Below, in pieces: positions 11,396 to 23,088 of a stretch of DNA of 64,000 nucleotides (its first letter is position 1; each line of letters starts with the position of its first letter). The position numbers were made by a program, and so were the translations under genes. Source of the DNA: Xiphydria camelus (taxonomy: Eukaryota; Arthropoda; Insecta; Hymenoptera; Xiphydriidae); contig OY783199.1 in assembly GCA_963678675.1 (NCBI GenBank), positions 19,530,909 to 19,594,908 on the forward strand, written 5' to 3'. The notes below the pieces were generated by a model that was not told the DNA's origin, ran no database searches, and worked only from the letters and a program-made list of their open reading frames with translations.

Positions 11396-12684
11396 TCGTT
11401 CGATTAAAGTAAGTCATCCGTTGAAGCGCCAGAAATACTCTCATTTCCTCGATTTCGTCGGCTTCCTGCGGAAGCGGAGGAACCGTTGGCACGCCGAGAC
11501 GGTTTCTTACGAAACGAAGCTCGACGGTTGGAAGATCTTTCCATCGCCCGGAGAAACGGTTATCGTGAGAACCGCTCCTCTGTAAATTGCGCGCAGGGAG
11601 AGCAAAACGAGTTTTTCGATCGGAGACGAGTCGCTGGACCACCACAGGGGATGCCGCGCGCATCTCGCGAGACGTGGAGCTCGCGACCCCTCCAGTTCAG
11701 CATCCAGTGGGGTCCAGCTTTCGGGAAGACCCGATCAACCGGTGCGGACCCCACCTGGACCCACGAAGAGAGCATATGCTTGAAGCTGGACCCCCAGCCG
11801 TCATTCAGGTTTTCTCTCGCTCCCGAAACCATTGATATTCAGATAGCACGATCGCGCGATTCCGCAGGATCGCCATCACCTTGGAGCCCCTCGCAAACGC
11901 GTCGTGCGACAGTCGAACGTTTCTACTCTAGGATCGCGCGCGTCTCGGCGGTAAGCGCTCCGAGATAAAAAGAAGTCAAGTAGTAAGTGCACTTATCAAG
12001 ATATATAATTTCTCTCTTTGGTGAGCCTGCAATGTGGAAGTTGCGCGAGGATGGACCAGTGGATTCTTCTACCGTGAGTAGATATAATAAATAGTGAAGT
12101 GGAATAAGAATTCAGACATTTTCGTTGTTACTTTTCTTTCAAATACAACATTCAGTTTTAACGGAGATAGGAAAATTGAAAGTTAGAATGTTCTAATTTG
12201 CCTGTAATGCGATGAAAGATATAAGACGTACTTAAAGAAGATTCTTTGACTTTACAGCAATCTCCATTCGTATATGAGCTTAATTGACATAGAAAAATAT
12301 ATGTGACCTAGTTTAATATTAGAGCTATTACAGATAGTCAATTTGCCTGGTGTTTTATTTAAAATGCTATTCAACCTCGATTATCTCGTTACTCTTGAGG
12401 TTTTTGTCGAAATTGGTAAAATACTTTTTGTAGAATATATTTTGATCTACAAACACAGTTTCATGGCAATATGGGCCAAAGATCTATATAACAAGATAAT
12501 CATTAGCAAAAACGACCGTCTCAGAACGCGCAACCGTTCGGTAATTCTAGTGTTAACTGGGAAGAACATTTACTCGGCGTAAGTGATTATTTATCAAATA
12601 TAAGTTGAATCGGTGGAAAGCATCAACTTTAAATCTTCCAATGCATTAATTAAAATTATCACCATCTTCTTAACTCACTTCAGA
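11396..12684. other. Intergenic, GC-rich block then AT-rich
   Basis: GC-rich at 11440-11960 with overlapping frames on both strands (up to 160 residues) that lack recognisable domains. AT-rich afterwards. The block at 12375-12545 faintly resembles the TIR repeats at 33219 and 49716. Confidence 0.4.
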
Positions 12685-12922
12685 CACTGAGAAAAATAAC
12701 CTAGTTAAAATGACAAAATACATCTGATTAAACGAGTTTAGTTATTCTAACCAAAATACTAGTCAATTAAACGACATATTTAGTTATTTTAATTGTATTT
12801 CTAGTTATCCTAACAAAAAGAAATGGTCAATCTAACCAAATAGAAGAAAAATCCATATTTCACCGAACGGCTTGGTCGTCTCCAAAATTTTAGTTAAATC
12901 GACCAAGTTATTTTTCTCAATG
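12685..12922 (-). mobile_element. fam-A MITE
   Basis: Reads CACTGAGAAAAATAACCTAG, then AAAATGACAAAATACATCTG and repeated TTAGTTATTCTAACCAAA, to ATTTTAGTTAAATCGACCAA and TTATTTTTCTCAATG. It is in the opposite orientation to the 6282 copy. Confidence 0.85.
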
Positions 12923-13764
12923 TATTATCCTAATCGTACGTGACGAAACAGTTCTATTTGAATTTACCATCGTAAAGGACTAGCTCCTAGATCGTGGTAA
13001 TAACTAAATATAAAGACCAACGAATAATGATGATTCGAAACTAAGGTCCTGATCGATAAGCGAAATTATTAAAAACTCTAAGTAATTTAGTGGCACGAAG
13101 GGGTGGGACGAAACTCGACGCTCGAACGATCGTGGAACGGTGTTATCCTTCGCACCGGTACAGTTACGGGGATGCAGCCTTCATAATGTCGTACACACAG
13201 CATCCACAGAGTAAAAAAGCACACGTACGCGCGTATACAGGTGTGCAAACGAGCGTGCGGGTCACGCGGGAGGCTGAGAGGGCTGTGAAAAGCGTACCGC
13301 TAATAAATTGGTAAATTGTCAGTTAATTCCATTACAACCCAGAGGCTGATTCTGAGCGATTCGCTTCCAAAAAGAGCCGTCGATAAAAAAGACGAGCCCC
13401 GACCATCGCTTTAAAGCGATCGAGCGATCGACGCGGGTGCGAGAGAGACAGAGGGGGATGCGGAATGGACGGAGCGAGGGAAACAAGAGAAAGAGAACGA
13501 GTGATCGGATAAACCTCGAAACTCTACTTGCCAGTAGCATTCACACAAGCTCGGAATTGACGATGTTTCAATCTTGTTTCGTTCGCTTCGTAAAGCTTCA
13601 GTTGCCGCCATTGCATCGATCGTTGAATTTTGCAGAGAAGTGCACCGAGTTACTCCGCATATATTTGTCCACAGATTCCTTTAAATTTATGGGATTTTTA
13701 TGCGTCAATTTTGTGAAAATCAGTTCCTCTATCCCCTTTTTCGGACAATCTCCATCCGTAAAAA
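12923..13764. other. Intergenic, no gene seen
   Basis: A CG-rich segment lies near 13090-13520. A purine-rich GAGAGAGACAGAGGGGGATG stretch near 13440 opens frames by composition. No coding signal is recognised. Confidence 0.4.
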
Positions 13765-14338
13765 GGGGTCGTTCACATATTACGTCATACGATTTTTGGT
13801 CTTTTTCAATTCCTTCTCCCTTCCCCGCCCTCTTTATCACAGTTTATCACAAATTGAAACCTCCCACCTCCTTCTGTGACGTTACAACAACATATATAGC
13901 TATCTATATTTTTTTTCAACATCTTTTAATGTTTCATTTACTTGAACTATTCTAACTAATCTACTTTCATTTTCCAGTGATCATATGTGGGAAAAAACAA
14001 CAATATATTAAATATCGATAATATACTAATTCGTTGATCTGTATTTATTTCCAAATAGCTTTGTGCAGCCGGTAGATCGAGTGCCTTGGTAGCACAATCA
14101 ACTGCTGGACAGAGCGAGCTCGGCAAGTGGCGTATCGTTCGGCAGCGGTTTGTAAAATAATTTTACTCGCACGTAAAATTTTATTTTTTTAGCAATATTA
14201 TACCGATTTATTTAAAACTTGTGGTGTCATAAATACAAGCTCACATGTCACATTTTATCACATTTTCGTAACCCTTTTCTCCTCATCTCCCCCCCCCCCC
14301 CCCCCCTTCAAGGTATAACGTAATATGTGAACGGTCCC
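13765..14338. mobile_element. GTTCACATATTACGT-TIR element
   Basis: The left terminus GGGGTCGTTCACATATTACG and the right terminus GTAATATGTGAACGGTCCC are inverted repeats of about 25 bp. The 574-bp unit has no open frame with domains and includes a run of about 18 C near 14288. The TIR style resembles the common insect non-autonomous elements ending in ATTACGTAA, as does the element at 52444. Confidence 0.65.
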
Positions 14339-15323
14339 AAATGACATGTCACGCAAGACTCTTTTCGACATTCTCATTGTCACTCTTCCGCGAAATTTAT
14401 TAACCGACTTTATATCGATATTCGTTATCTTGAATCTCGAAAGCGTAAAAAGTCATTTTGACGCTTGTTAATTATCAAATCACATGTCATGATGAATCTT
14501 ACTTTTTCGTAAATTTTATTAGCCGAATTCGATATCCCGAATCTGGAATATTTAAAGCATAAGTAGCTGACGCTTGTCAATTATCAAAATATAGAAATCT
14601 ACATAATGAAGTCATGACAAATGAACGAAAAATCCGCGCGAAGCACGTACGTCGTTGCTAGTATATTTTAAAAAATCGTCGATCGACAATCAGGGATTTC
14701 CATAAACGCTTTCTCTCCCTCTGCTTCCAGTCGCATCATAATACGTGCTCGCGGCCCAAACGTTCACCCCCGTCAGCTCGTTTTCAGAGAAGCAACCTAA
14801 AGAAGGGGGGAAAAAGTCGAAAGGTTCGAACAGTGAATTATCGCCGCATTCCTCGTTCGCCTGGAAGCGGAACTATAGCGCCCCTCGCACTAGCGCGAAC
14901 GCGGAACTATATGGAGAAAACCGCGCGTTCGAGCTTCGCCGCACCCCCGCGTCCAACCCCTCGCGCCGCCGCCCATCCTCGCGGGAGAGCGGTTAAAACA
15001 AATGAGCGGCCAGCGCCGGCCTTAAATTAGCGCCAGCAGGGGTGGTTTTCATTTCCACCCTTAAATTAGGACTAAGCCTTGTGCTTCCAAGTTTCACGGT
15101 TTGATCGAATGAGTTACCGCCGTTAAAAGTTACACCGACGCGGATTAATGTCCGCCGATGGGCTTCTCCTTCCGATTGGATTCTCTGCGTCGATTGTGTA
15201 ATAAAAAGGAAGGAACTCGTATCGTACGCGTCGCTCCTGCAGCTAAGACGAGTCTGCTTATACGCGTTTCTTCGGCCAAGTAGAAAATGACGGTTTCAGT
15301 CGGACAGTACCGTAACTCGGCTA
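14339..15323. other. Intergenic, no gene seen
   Basis: AT-rich to 14700, then GC-rich to about 15060. The near-duplicate segments AATTTTATTAGCCGAATTC... and AAATTTATTAACCGACTTT... (about 14393-14590) suggest a diverged local tandem duplication of about 110 bp. Confidence 0.4.
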
Positions 15324-15562
15324 TACTGAGAAAAATAACTGTGTCAATTTAACCAAAATCCTGGGAATGATGACCAAATTGTTTGGTGAAATATGGATCC
15401 TACATCTGTTCGGTTGGATTGACCAATTTTTGGTTAGAATAACTAAACGTTTGGTTGGAATAACTAAATATTTGGTTGAACTGGTCAGTATTTTGGTTAG
15501 ATTAACTAAACGCGTTTAACTAGATGCATTTTGTCATTTTAACCTAATTGTTTTTCTCAGTG
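15324..15562 (+). mobile_element. fam-A MITE
   Basis: Begins TACTGAGAAAAATAACTGTG, has ATGGATCCTACATCTGTTCG and three GGTTAGAATAACTAAA-type units, and ends TAACCTAATTGTTTTTCTCAGTG followed by TA. It is one of the best preserved copies. Confidence 0.9.
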
Positions 15563-16510
15563 TATCCGATAAATATGAAACAAGGAAAGCAATTAGCTTC
15601 ACGTCGGTTTCCGCAACTATTTTTACAACGGCATCAGTCTCGCAGGAAAAGAGCGCAGGTTACACGGAATTTATCGCGAATCCCCTTCCGGCGCATTTGC
15701 CAAAACGGACAATGAAAACCAACAGCGTCGGATCCATCGACGCCTGTGATATAGTTTCGCGCAATTTCCAGCGTTCCCAGGAGATTCGTTTTGCTCGCGG
15801 CCAAAGTTTGCCGAGCGAATTTCTGGGAAGCTGCGTCCCGACGTTTCCGAATGCAGGAAAGTGCGCTAAGCGAATTTGCGTGAAAACCTCAGGAACCGTC
15901 CGCGGACCAATCAGATATGGCAGCGCCCGGGCGTAGCGCAGTTCGAAATCAGTCGCGAACTAAAATCGCATTTAATCCAATAACAGTTTCTAATAATCCA
16001 ATAATCCAACTCGGGGTCCGCGAGAATCGTCTAAGCGGAGAAGCGGAGGTAAGGGGGTTGACATAGGAAACCCGTACCCCCCTCCCCCCCCCCGGTATCC
16101 GTCGCGCGAGTCGGTCGCGGCCATGTTGCCAGAATTGCGACCACCTACCCCTTTCTCCTCTTAATACCCCCCGCCTAGTCATCTAGTCCTGCCGGATCCG
16201 TTATGTAAATGTGAACCAACCCCGACCCACAACTCTCCCTTGAACTCCGGCCGCCACCCCCCGCGAACTGCCTCCAACTAGCAGCCCCTAAATCTAAGTC
16301 CACCGGAGCGCGGTACACTCCGGTTGGAAAATAAATTTCAAGGTTCGCGTTAACTTGAATATTCCTCTGAAAATTTCCATTTTTTGCATTTTCGATAGAG
16401 GAACTCACGCCGAACAATCGCGTCGGAGGAACGAAATGGTGAAAAGTAACAATTCGACGTCGCGTAATGAAAAAATAATCTGAGAATGCTAAACTAATTT
16501 TTTTCGTATA
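15563..16510. other. Intergenic, GC-rich
   Basis: GC-rich with a C-run near 16079-16093. No recognisable coding block; the overlapping frames at 15697-15936 and 15949-16417 have no domains. Confidence 0.4.
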
Positions 16511-16735
16511 CGGAAAAAATTAATCGTAGTTTTTACAAAGTTTGTGGAAAATTTCGGGACAAGGCTAACTTATTACTACGACAACTACAATTTTAGTAAG
16601 AGTTATAGTAAAATTTGTAGAAGTTAAAAGCGTCGCTGTAATTTTTACTAAAATTGTAGTTATCGTAACAATAAATTGGCCTTGTCCCGAATTTTATCAC
16701 AAACTTTGTAAATGCTATGATTCATTTTTTCCGTG
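16511..16735. mobile_element. CGGAAAAAAT palindromic MITE
   Basis: TA-flanked and 225 bp long. CGGAAAAAATTAATCGTAG, TTTACAAAGTTTGTG, TTCGGGACAAGGC and ACTACAATTTTAGTAA in the left half recur inverted in the right half, ending ATTCATTTTTTCCGTG. The arms are near-complete, so a transcript would fold into a hairpin. Confidence 0.75.
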
Positions 16736-16900
16736 TAATGAACTTTTGCTTCGTTCAAATTCGATGTCGTCGATCTTAGTTCCAACGTGATTTGACGCTC
16801 GAATGTTCTTCTTTTTATTTGCGAATATTTAATCTATAAAAAAGACGAAACTAACTTTTACCAATCTCGATCTCTAACGCGAAATGAAGATACCTACATA

Positions 16901-17157
16901 CACGGAGAAAACTAATTTTGTCTAAGTAACAACATCGAAAATCAATTATTATAGCTGCATTTTTTGTTACGGTAACAAAAAAAGGTTGCTGTTGGGATGA
17001 AAATGTTTGGCAGGTACCCTTGGTTACAATAAAAATCATTGCTTTTCTTCATTTTTCTTCGTTAGCCTACCAAATCGATTTATTATGATAACGAATCGAT
17101 CTGTTGTCACTATTTTAACTCAAATAATGTTACACTAACAAATTATTTTTTTCCGTG
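16901..17157. mobile_element. CACGGAGAAAAC MITE flanked by TA
   Basis: Starts CACGGAGAAAACTAATTTTG and ends AACAAATTATTTTTTTCCGTG with TA on both sides; 257 bp. The interior (GTTACGGTAACAAAAAAAGG, GATAACGAATCGATCTG) is not shared with the other families here. Confidence 0.7.
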
Positions 17158-17574
17158 TAGAGTCCAAAAAGTTACTCGCCTCCAGGGTGGTACGAGACGA
17201 CGTAATCGTGCACGTCATATACTGCCAGGTATAGGAACAATGTGAAACTAATATCCACCGTTCGCGGGTTAGTTCGGGGACGATGCTCGCGCGAGATATT
17301 ACGAGACCTTTTAGTTAGCATCCGGTAGACGGGAGTTGAAAGAGCTGAACCTGGGAGAGGGGTGGTGCCTCGCGATTCGATCGATACCCCGCGAAATAGG
17401 TGATTAAACGAGTGATTGATTGAAAAGCCGATTCAACGGCGGCGCGGCGTTCGGCCGTTCGATGAATTTTCTCGACCACCGGACGATTCCTGGCACCGAA
17501 TCGAGGGTACTCTTTCGCACGGCTTCTTCCCGCCCCGAAGAGAGTCTCTTAGGGCTCGCTTCCGCTCGAAAATA
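17158..17574. other. Intergenic, no gene seen
   Basis: CG-rich spacer between two MITEs. A frame at 17404-17613 (minus) is one of several overlapping frames without motifs. Confidence 0.4.
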
Positions 17575-18087
17575 CATTGAGAAAAATAACTTGGTTAAAA
17601 TGGCAAAACGCATTTGGTTAAAAGACTTTAATTATTCTAACCAATATTCTAATGAGTTGAACCAAATATTTAGATATCCTAATTATACACTGTGAAAAAT
17701 AATAATTAGATTAGCTAAAATGATAAAACGCATCTAGTTAAACGTGTTTAGTTATTTTAACCAAAATACTAGTTAGTTGAACCAAATACTTAGTTATTCT
17801 AACCAAATGTTTAGTGTTTCCAACTAAACATTTAGTTATTCTAACTAAAAATTGATCAATTTAACCAAACAGATGAAGAATCCACATTTCATCAAACGGT
17901 TGGGTCATCATCTCCAGGAATTTGGTTAATTGACCAAGTTATTTTTCTCGGTGTACTTATGTCCAGTTAGTCTAAACAGAAAATGGTCAGCTAAACCAAA
18001 CACAGACGCAGGATCCATATTTCACCAAACGATTTGGTCATGGTCTCCAGGATTTTGGTTGAACAGACCAACTTATTTTTCTCAGTG
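17575..18087 (-). mobile_element. fam-A MITE interrupted by another fam-A
   Basis: The outer element begins CATTGAGAAAAATAACTTGG and ends AACTTATTTTTCTCAGTG. Its body stops at ATATCCTAATTA and resumes at CTTATGTCCAGTTAGTC, exactly around a complete second fam-A copy at 17688-17953. Removing the inner copy and one TA restores the family order. Confidence 0.85.
17688..17953 (-). mobile_element. fam-A MITE nested in fam-A
   Basis: Begins CACTGTGAAAAATAATAATT and ends AAGTTATTTTTCTCGGTG. It is flanked on both sides by TA, a duplicated target dinucleotide. It is younger than the outer copy. Confidence 0.85.
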
Positions 18088-18993
18088 TACGGCAGGGATA
18101 TCTCGAATTTTTTTTTTCGCCCAATTTCCAGTAACTTCCACCTCGAAGTCCGGATTATACGCCGCCATATACACCCGGGCCAACTTCTAAGCGCGCTAAA
18201 TAATGGCCGCTAGAAATCCAGGGGGTTGAAGCACACCCGTATGGGGGGTACGCCGGGCGCGTATAGCCTCATACGTGCGACCCGTGTGGTTGCGCGACTG
18301 TGCGCGAGCGTGTGCGAGAAGGGGGGTATTAATTTAGGCACGTAAAGAGGGAGGGAGAGAGACGCGAGACCCCGACCATTTCCCCGGCGAGCTAAGAAAA
18401 ATGCCTGTATGCCAGGGAGCGGGTGTTCGTGTAGCGTTAGAGAATTTAATCTCGCGTCGCGAGATGTGTGCGCGCCACCCCTCCGCGTCGGTGATGCGGG
18501 GTTGAACGTCGGCGGTGGTGATTCGCGTCGGCGTGTCGGCGGAAAGTGCGAGCAGAGGGGACGGCGAAGGCGGTGGAAGTGGGGGGCTTGCGGAAAAGGT
18601 CGAGAACGCGCGAGGAAAGGGGGATGTAAGAAAAATGCGGGAGGGAGACGGAGGGTGAGAGAGAGCGGTAGGGAGGGAAGGACGCGAATTCTAAACCGGG
18701 TAGGGGTTGTTCGCGGTAACTCCGGAGAGCCCGCGAAGCGCTCCGAATGGACGGGACGAGGGCGTCTTGGAGAATTCTTTTGGTACAGAGAGGGGGTGAG
18801 ATATACCTATTTTTTCATTCATCCTGCGAATCGCGGCAAGAGCTCTGCGTGTCTTTTTTCTGTAGCGACAAATCGCATTTAATGAGTCATCGGACTGAAC
18901 TACCGCTTCAAGGTCATCGAATTTGCCTCAAAATGTGAATTACGAAATGGGCTGCTTTCGTGATTTCAGAATAATTGATTCCATAGTACAATA
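18088..18993. other. Intergenic, GC-rich
   Basis: GC-rich, with a 157-residue frame (18409-18882) made mostly of G/R-rich low-complexity sequence. It is not called as a gene. Nothing else is recognised. Confidence 0.4.
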
Positions 18994-19179
18994 CATTGAG
19001 ATAAATAACTGCTAACACATTAGCTAAATATTTCTTCTTTGCGTCACATACTATTCCACATGATTATGATGAAGAGATATTTAATTGGTGTATTACCATA
19101 TTTCATTGATATGGATAAATAATCATTTGAAACCCCGCAAGTGGTTTTCAGTAGATTCAACTAATTCTTTTTCTCTGTG
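18994..19179. mobile_element. fam-E MITE, short copy
   Basis: Starts CATTGAGATAAATAACTGC. It shares CATTGATATGGATAAATAAT and CCCCGCAAGTGGTTTTCAGT, then ends CAACTAATTCTTTTTCTCTGTG, matching 32099-32352. Confidence 0.7.
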
Positions 19180-19189
19180 TGCATGAAGG

Positions 19190-19270
19190 TGTTCTCTTTC
19201 TCTCTTTTTTTCTCTCTCTCTTCCCCACTCTCCCTCCCTCCTTTCCTCCCACCCTTTATCTCTTTCTATT
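19190..19270. repeat. CT-rich low-complexity tract
   Basis: Pyrimidine-rich run with TCTCTCTTTTTTTCTCTCTC and several CCCTCC units between two MITEs. Confidence 0.7.
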
Positions 19271-19401
19271 TCACTCTCGCAAATTCTCTACTCTTCTCGA
19301 AATTATCCAATTCGGATGTACTACATACGTAGAAATTCTTATGTCATTCCTTTAGATTAATCAGTATTCTCTCTCTCACTCGCACTCGTGCGCTTTCTAC
19401 A

Positions 19402-19672
19402 CTGAGAGAAAAGAAAATGTTTTTTTCAATCTAAAATATGATATAATTCCAGGATCAATCCATGATTTTCTTCGTGCCAAAAATATTTAATAGGCTCGCG
19501 AGTAATTGTTTTATTTTTCGCGGAGAAAGAATTTTTTCTCCCAATGAAGGTATTCTTCAATTAAGAATATATAAAATTCCTTTTAAGAATTTATATTCTT
19601 AAAAATGTTTAAGATCGTGTGTTTCATTCAAGAAACACTTTCTTGGCAATAGCAATTATTTCTCTTAGTATA
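19402..19672. mobile_element. fam-F MITE
   Basis: From ACTGAGAGAAAAGAAAATG through AAATATGATATAATTCCAGG and AATGAAGGTATTCTTCAATT to AGCAATTATTTCTCTTAGTA. This is the most complete uninterrupted fam-F copy in the window. Confidence 0.7.
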
Positions 19673-19722
19673 GATACGACACATTGCACTTTGCAGTGCT
19701 TACGATCGGGGCAGACTACCTA

Positions 19723-20045
19723 CGCTGAGAAAAAATTTTGCTTCATCGAAATAAATGTGTTTTTGAACAGTCCTAAGAACACATTAATTTGATTCGAATG
19801 AATATATCAATTGAACGTATATAAATATTATTGACTTAATGGAGTATTACTTGAATGGGTATCAGTTCGAATTGAATAAAATGCTTCAAGAACTGAAGAG
19901 CAACTTATCAAAACGCGTTTTGTCCATTCGCAGTTTGTCCTATAATCGCTAATAATTTAGCGATTACAAAACGCATTTTGATAAGTTGCTCCTCAACTAT
20001 CCAAAAACATGCTCATCTCTTTCAAGCAAATTTTTTTTCTCAGAG
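19723..20045. mobile_element. CGCTGAG MITE with internal hairpin
   Basis: The outer ends CGCTGAGAAAAAATTTTGC and GCAAATTTTTTTTCTCAGAG sit between TA dinucleotides. Inside, AGAGCAACTTATCAAAACGC (about 19901) pairs with GCATTTTGATAAGTTGCTCC (about 19974-19993). A related copy lies at 53576-53965. Confidence 0.75.
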
Positions 20046-20047
20046 TA

Positions 20048-21075
20048 CGTAACGCATACAGTACATCCTGACCATGTAAACACACAGAATGCGCCAAATG
20101 AAAATAATTATTTCACAGTACATTTAATTCTAATTAAATCGTTTACAACGAAACGTCCAGCGTTTATTTTGCACGACGCACTCCGACATCGGGAATGAAG
20201 AACGCGCCACCTCGCGCAGGAGGGAAAACATTTGCCCAACCCTTTATCGCCATCCAAAGGAGGCGCGTCGCCGAGCCAACGCGAAACGACACGAGCTCCT
20301 CACTTTTTTTCCTTCACCGCCATTCACGCCGAATCCGCTGAGAGTTATCGCGGACGCATTGTCGGGGGTGGTCTTCGCGCGTTACGCAAACACAATGAGA
20401 GTAGGTTGAGCGTGGGTTTAAGCGACTTGTGTGTTGGTTAGCTGGTTGTGGATCCGGGGACCGTCAGGGGGTGGTCGGGGGTTGTCCCTTGCTAAGCCAG
20501 CGTTAAGGGTAGCTAGAGTACTACGTAGAGCGGCGAGAGAGCGCGGACGTTTCGCCGTAAGTGCGACGGAGAGGAGAGAGGCGAGAGGAAGCGGCGGAGG
20601 AGGCAGGGGCGGCGGAGGTGCAGGGTATAAAGCAGAGTCTGTAGGTTGGCAGTCTTACAGATCAATAAAGCTAACCGACCCCCTCCCCCTCCGGCCCCCT
20701 ACCCCAGCCCCCTATGCCTCAAGAACAAACCCCAATATGTCTGACAACAATGCCCCCCTCCCTTCTACCCCCTCGATGGATTAGACGCTTCCGCCATTCT
20801 CTCGCTCCTCCACCACTCTCTGCACGCGGTACAGATACGCCCGAGAGACCGAGTACGTATCTCGCGCGACCTCGACTTCGACCTTTCGTCGCGCGATCTT
20901 CTTTTCTCTATAAAAAATAGGAGTGCAGTTGCGATACAGATTTCCGACGAGAGCTCGCCGACGCTAAAGGCGCTATTCTGTAGAAAACTATAAGGTCTAT
21001 AAATGGCTACATATTCTATAAAGTCACATGAGAAAAATGTGCAACTTTTTGGAGTGTAGGATGTTATAGGCCTTA
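20048..21075. other. Intergenic, strongly CG-rich block
   Basis: GC-rich and CG-dense from about 20220 to 20950, with a GGGTATAAAGC string at 20624. It could be a promoter or first non-coding exon of a gene outside the window, but no coding exon is visible. Frames such as 20431-20784 are glycine/arginine/proline-rich by composition. Confidence 0.35.
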
Positions 21076-21334
21076 TACTGAAAATATAACTGGATCAATT
21101 TAATACAAATCCTGGATACGATGACCAAACCATTTGGCGAAATATGGATTCTCCATCTTTTTGGTTAAATTCATCACTTTTTGGTTAAAAAACTTAAACA
21201 TTTATTTAAAATAACTAAACATTTGGTTAAAATAGTCAAATATTTGATTTAAATGGCCAGTATTTTTGTTAGAATAACTAAACACGTTTAACTAGATGTG
21301 TTTTGTCATTTTAACCTAATTATTTTTCTCGGTG
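21076..21334 (+). mobile_element. fam-A MITE
   Basis: TACTGAAAATATAACTGGAT at the left, GGATTCTCCATCTTTTTGG and repeated ATAACTAAACATTTGGTTA inside, and AACCTAATTATTTTTCTCGGTG at the right followed by TA. The left end is the most diverged. Confidence 0.8.
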
Positions 21335-21579
21335 TACATTTTCGTACAGAATAGCGCCATAAACCGGTAGCGATTGATAAATGCACGATCTATAGACGAT
21401 ACATCAAAATCGCTTGACGCGGCTTCAACCATAATCGCGTTAGAAAATTTATTTCTCGCAAATAATGGTTGAGTTGCGTGGAAAAGAAATTAATTCCGAA
21501 CATTTGAATTAACTGCAATTTTCGAATGGATCGTGAAGTTGAATTTAGGTCGAATAAAACCCGATTTTCTAGTCCTCTA

Positions 21580-21813
21580 CGCAGAGAAAAGCTTGTGGTA
21601 ATCAATCCTGTGGTAAGATTGAATTATTGCGGCGCATGACGTTCAGTGCCATAAATATGTCGACATATCTACCATAAGTAGGTATTGTCCCATTTGCTAT
21701 ACTTATCGTAAATATCGGCGTATATTTATGGTACTGAACATCATACCTACGCTACAATAATTCAATCTTACCGCACGGATTGTAGGAGTGGTTACCACAA
21801 ACTTTTCAGCGTG
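21580..21813. mobile_element. fam-B palindromic MITE, complete
   Basis: TA-flanked and 234 bp long. Ends are CGCAGAGAAAAGCTTGTGG and CCACAAACTTTTCAGCGTG. GGTAAGATTGAATTATTG, GACGTTCAGTGCCATAAATA and CGACATATCTACCATAAG pair with complements in the right half around a short loop. The transcript would be a long hairpin. Confidence 0.8.
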
Positions 21814-23088
21814 TAGAGCGGATATATCAGTAATTATAAAACTAAACGTAAAATAACAACGCGAATAGAGGAATTTGTCAGACTTTACTCTAAATTGGTT
21901 CATAACGAGCCAAGATAACCGCGCAACATTACCCAAAAGCGCGTCGCAAAGAAGGAACAATCTCCAGGATCGTCATCCTCCCTCGCGCTTATCTCTCATC
22001 GAGGAAAAATCATCCCTCGCGCGCGTGGCGTTACCCACCCATTGTGCGCCGTATTATCTCTCCTCGTGGGATTTCCCGAGCTCGCACGCGTATATCTCGC
22101 GCGTACCTTATTATACCAGCGCCAACCCTCGACGATGTCCACCTATACGCGCGCTACCGTTCGCCGTGCACCCTCCCACACGCATAGACACACAGCGGCG
22201 TACGAGTGCGCGCGCGCAACCTCTTTCAGAATATTTTCTCGGTTCTTTCTTGCGCGGTGGCGAACCCTCTCCCTAAGCAGGAACACAGGGGTGGCTTGAG
22301 GTCCTGGTAAGGACCCCCCACCAACGATGCTCCTTATTGATCGTCCCGTGTCCCCCTTCGCTCCCTCTCCACACCCCCGTCCCGCGGACCTTTCTCCTTC
22401 TCCTTTATCCTCGCTTAGATACCCACCCCTGCCCACCTCCGCCGTCTCCTCCGCCTCCTTCGGCGCGCCTCGGTCTCGTCCCCGCGCCAAAAGCCACCCC
22501 TTCCGATCAACCTCGAACGCAAAGGCGAACCGCTGCGCCTCCGCCGCTGTAGCCTCGCTTCGGCCTCGCTTCGGCCTCGCCCGAACGTAATTACGTAAGA
22601 TGGGTACTCTCGCGACTGGAAAATCGCTCTATCGAGCGGAAATATCCGGAGATCGGAAGCTTTTTGACGACGACGACCGTAGGAAGCGAACGGCGAGAGT
22701 CAATCGAAGAGATCGAGGAAGATTGAGGGAACCCCGAAATGAGGAGAGGGGAGTCGATCTAAAATTATCGGCGATCGGCTCCGCGTGACGCTTTGCTTCT
22801 TGGCGGGCGAGACCTATAGCGGCTATTGATACTTCGTGGGCCGATAAGGGAGAGAAGGGTGAAAAGGGGTACTCGGGTTGGTCTCCGCTTTCCATTGGCA
22901 ATTGCGATAATCAAAGGCTGACTCGAGCGCCCCCTTTTACGCCCGCTCCTCCCTCTACATAAGGACAAATAATTTTTTTCGACGAAAGATGACGAGAAGA
23001 TTTCATTAGATTTGACACTGTTCCATTTGACGCCGATAAATTCTATCGCGGGTCCATGTTCGCGTAAAGCATTTCCCCCGGTTCTATA
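21814..23088. other. Intergenic, strongly CG-rich
   Basis: CG-dense sequence from about 21960 to 22960. Several overlapping frames (for example 21875-22276 and 22143-22490) lack domains and are compositional. No exon is supported. Confidence 0.4.

Noticed and set aside
12375..12545. A third copy of the short-TIR repeat seen at 33219 and 49716
   Set aside because: Only a few words (TTATCTCGTTAC, TTTTGATCTACAAA) agree and the ends do not pair.
14060..14130. A possible tRNA-like segment near GGTAGATCGAGTGCCTTGG
   Set aside because: No cloverleaf can be formed, and the anticodon and T arms are missing.
18409..18882. 157-residue + strand Gly/Arg-rich frame
   Set aside because: Low-complexity translation of G-rich sequence, without motifs.
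20624..20634. GGGTATAAAGC as a TATA promoter
   Set aside because: No initiator at the right distance and no downstream coding exon was found; left as a possibility only in the block entry.
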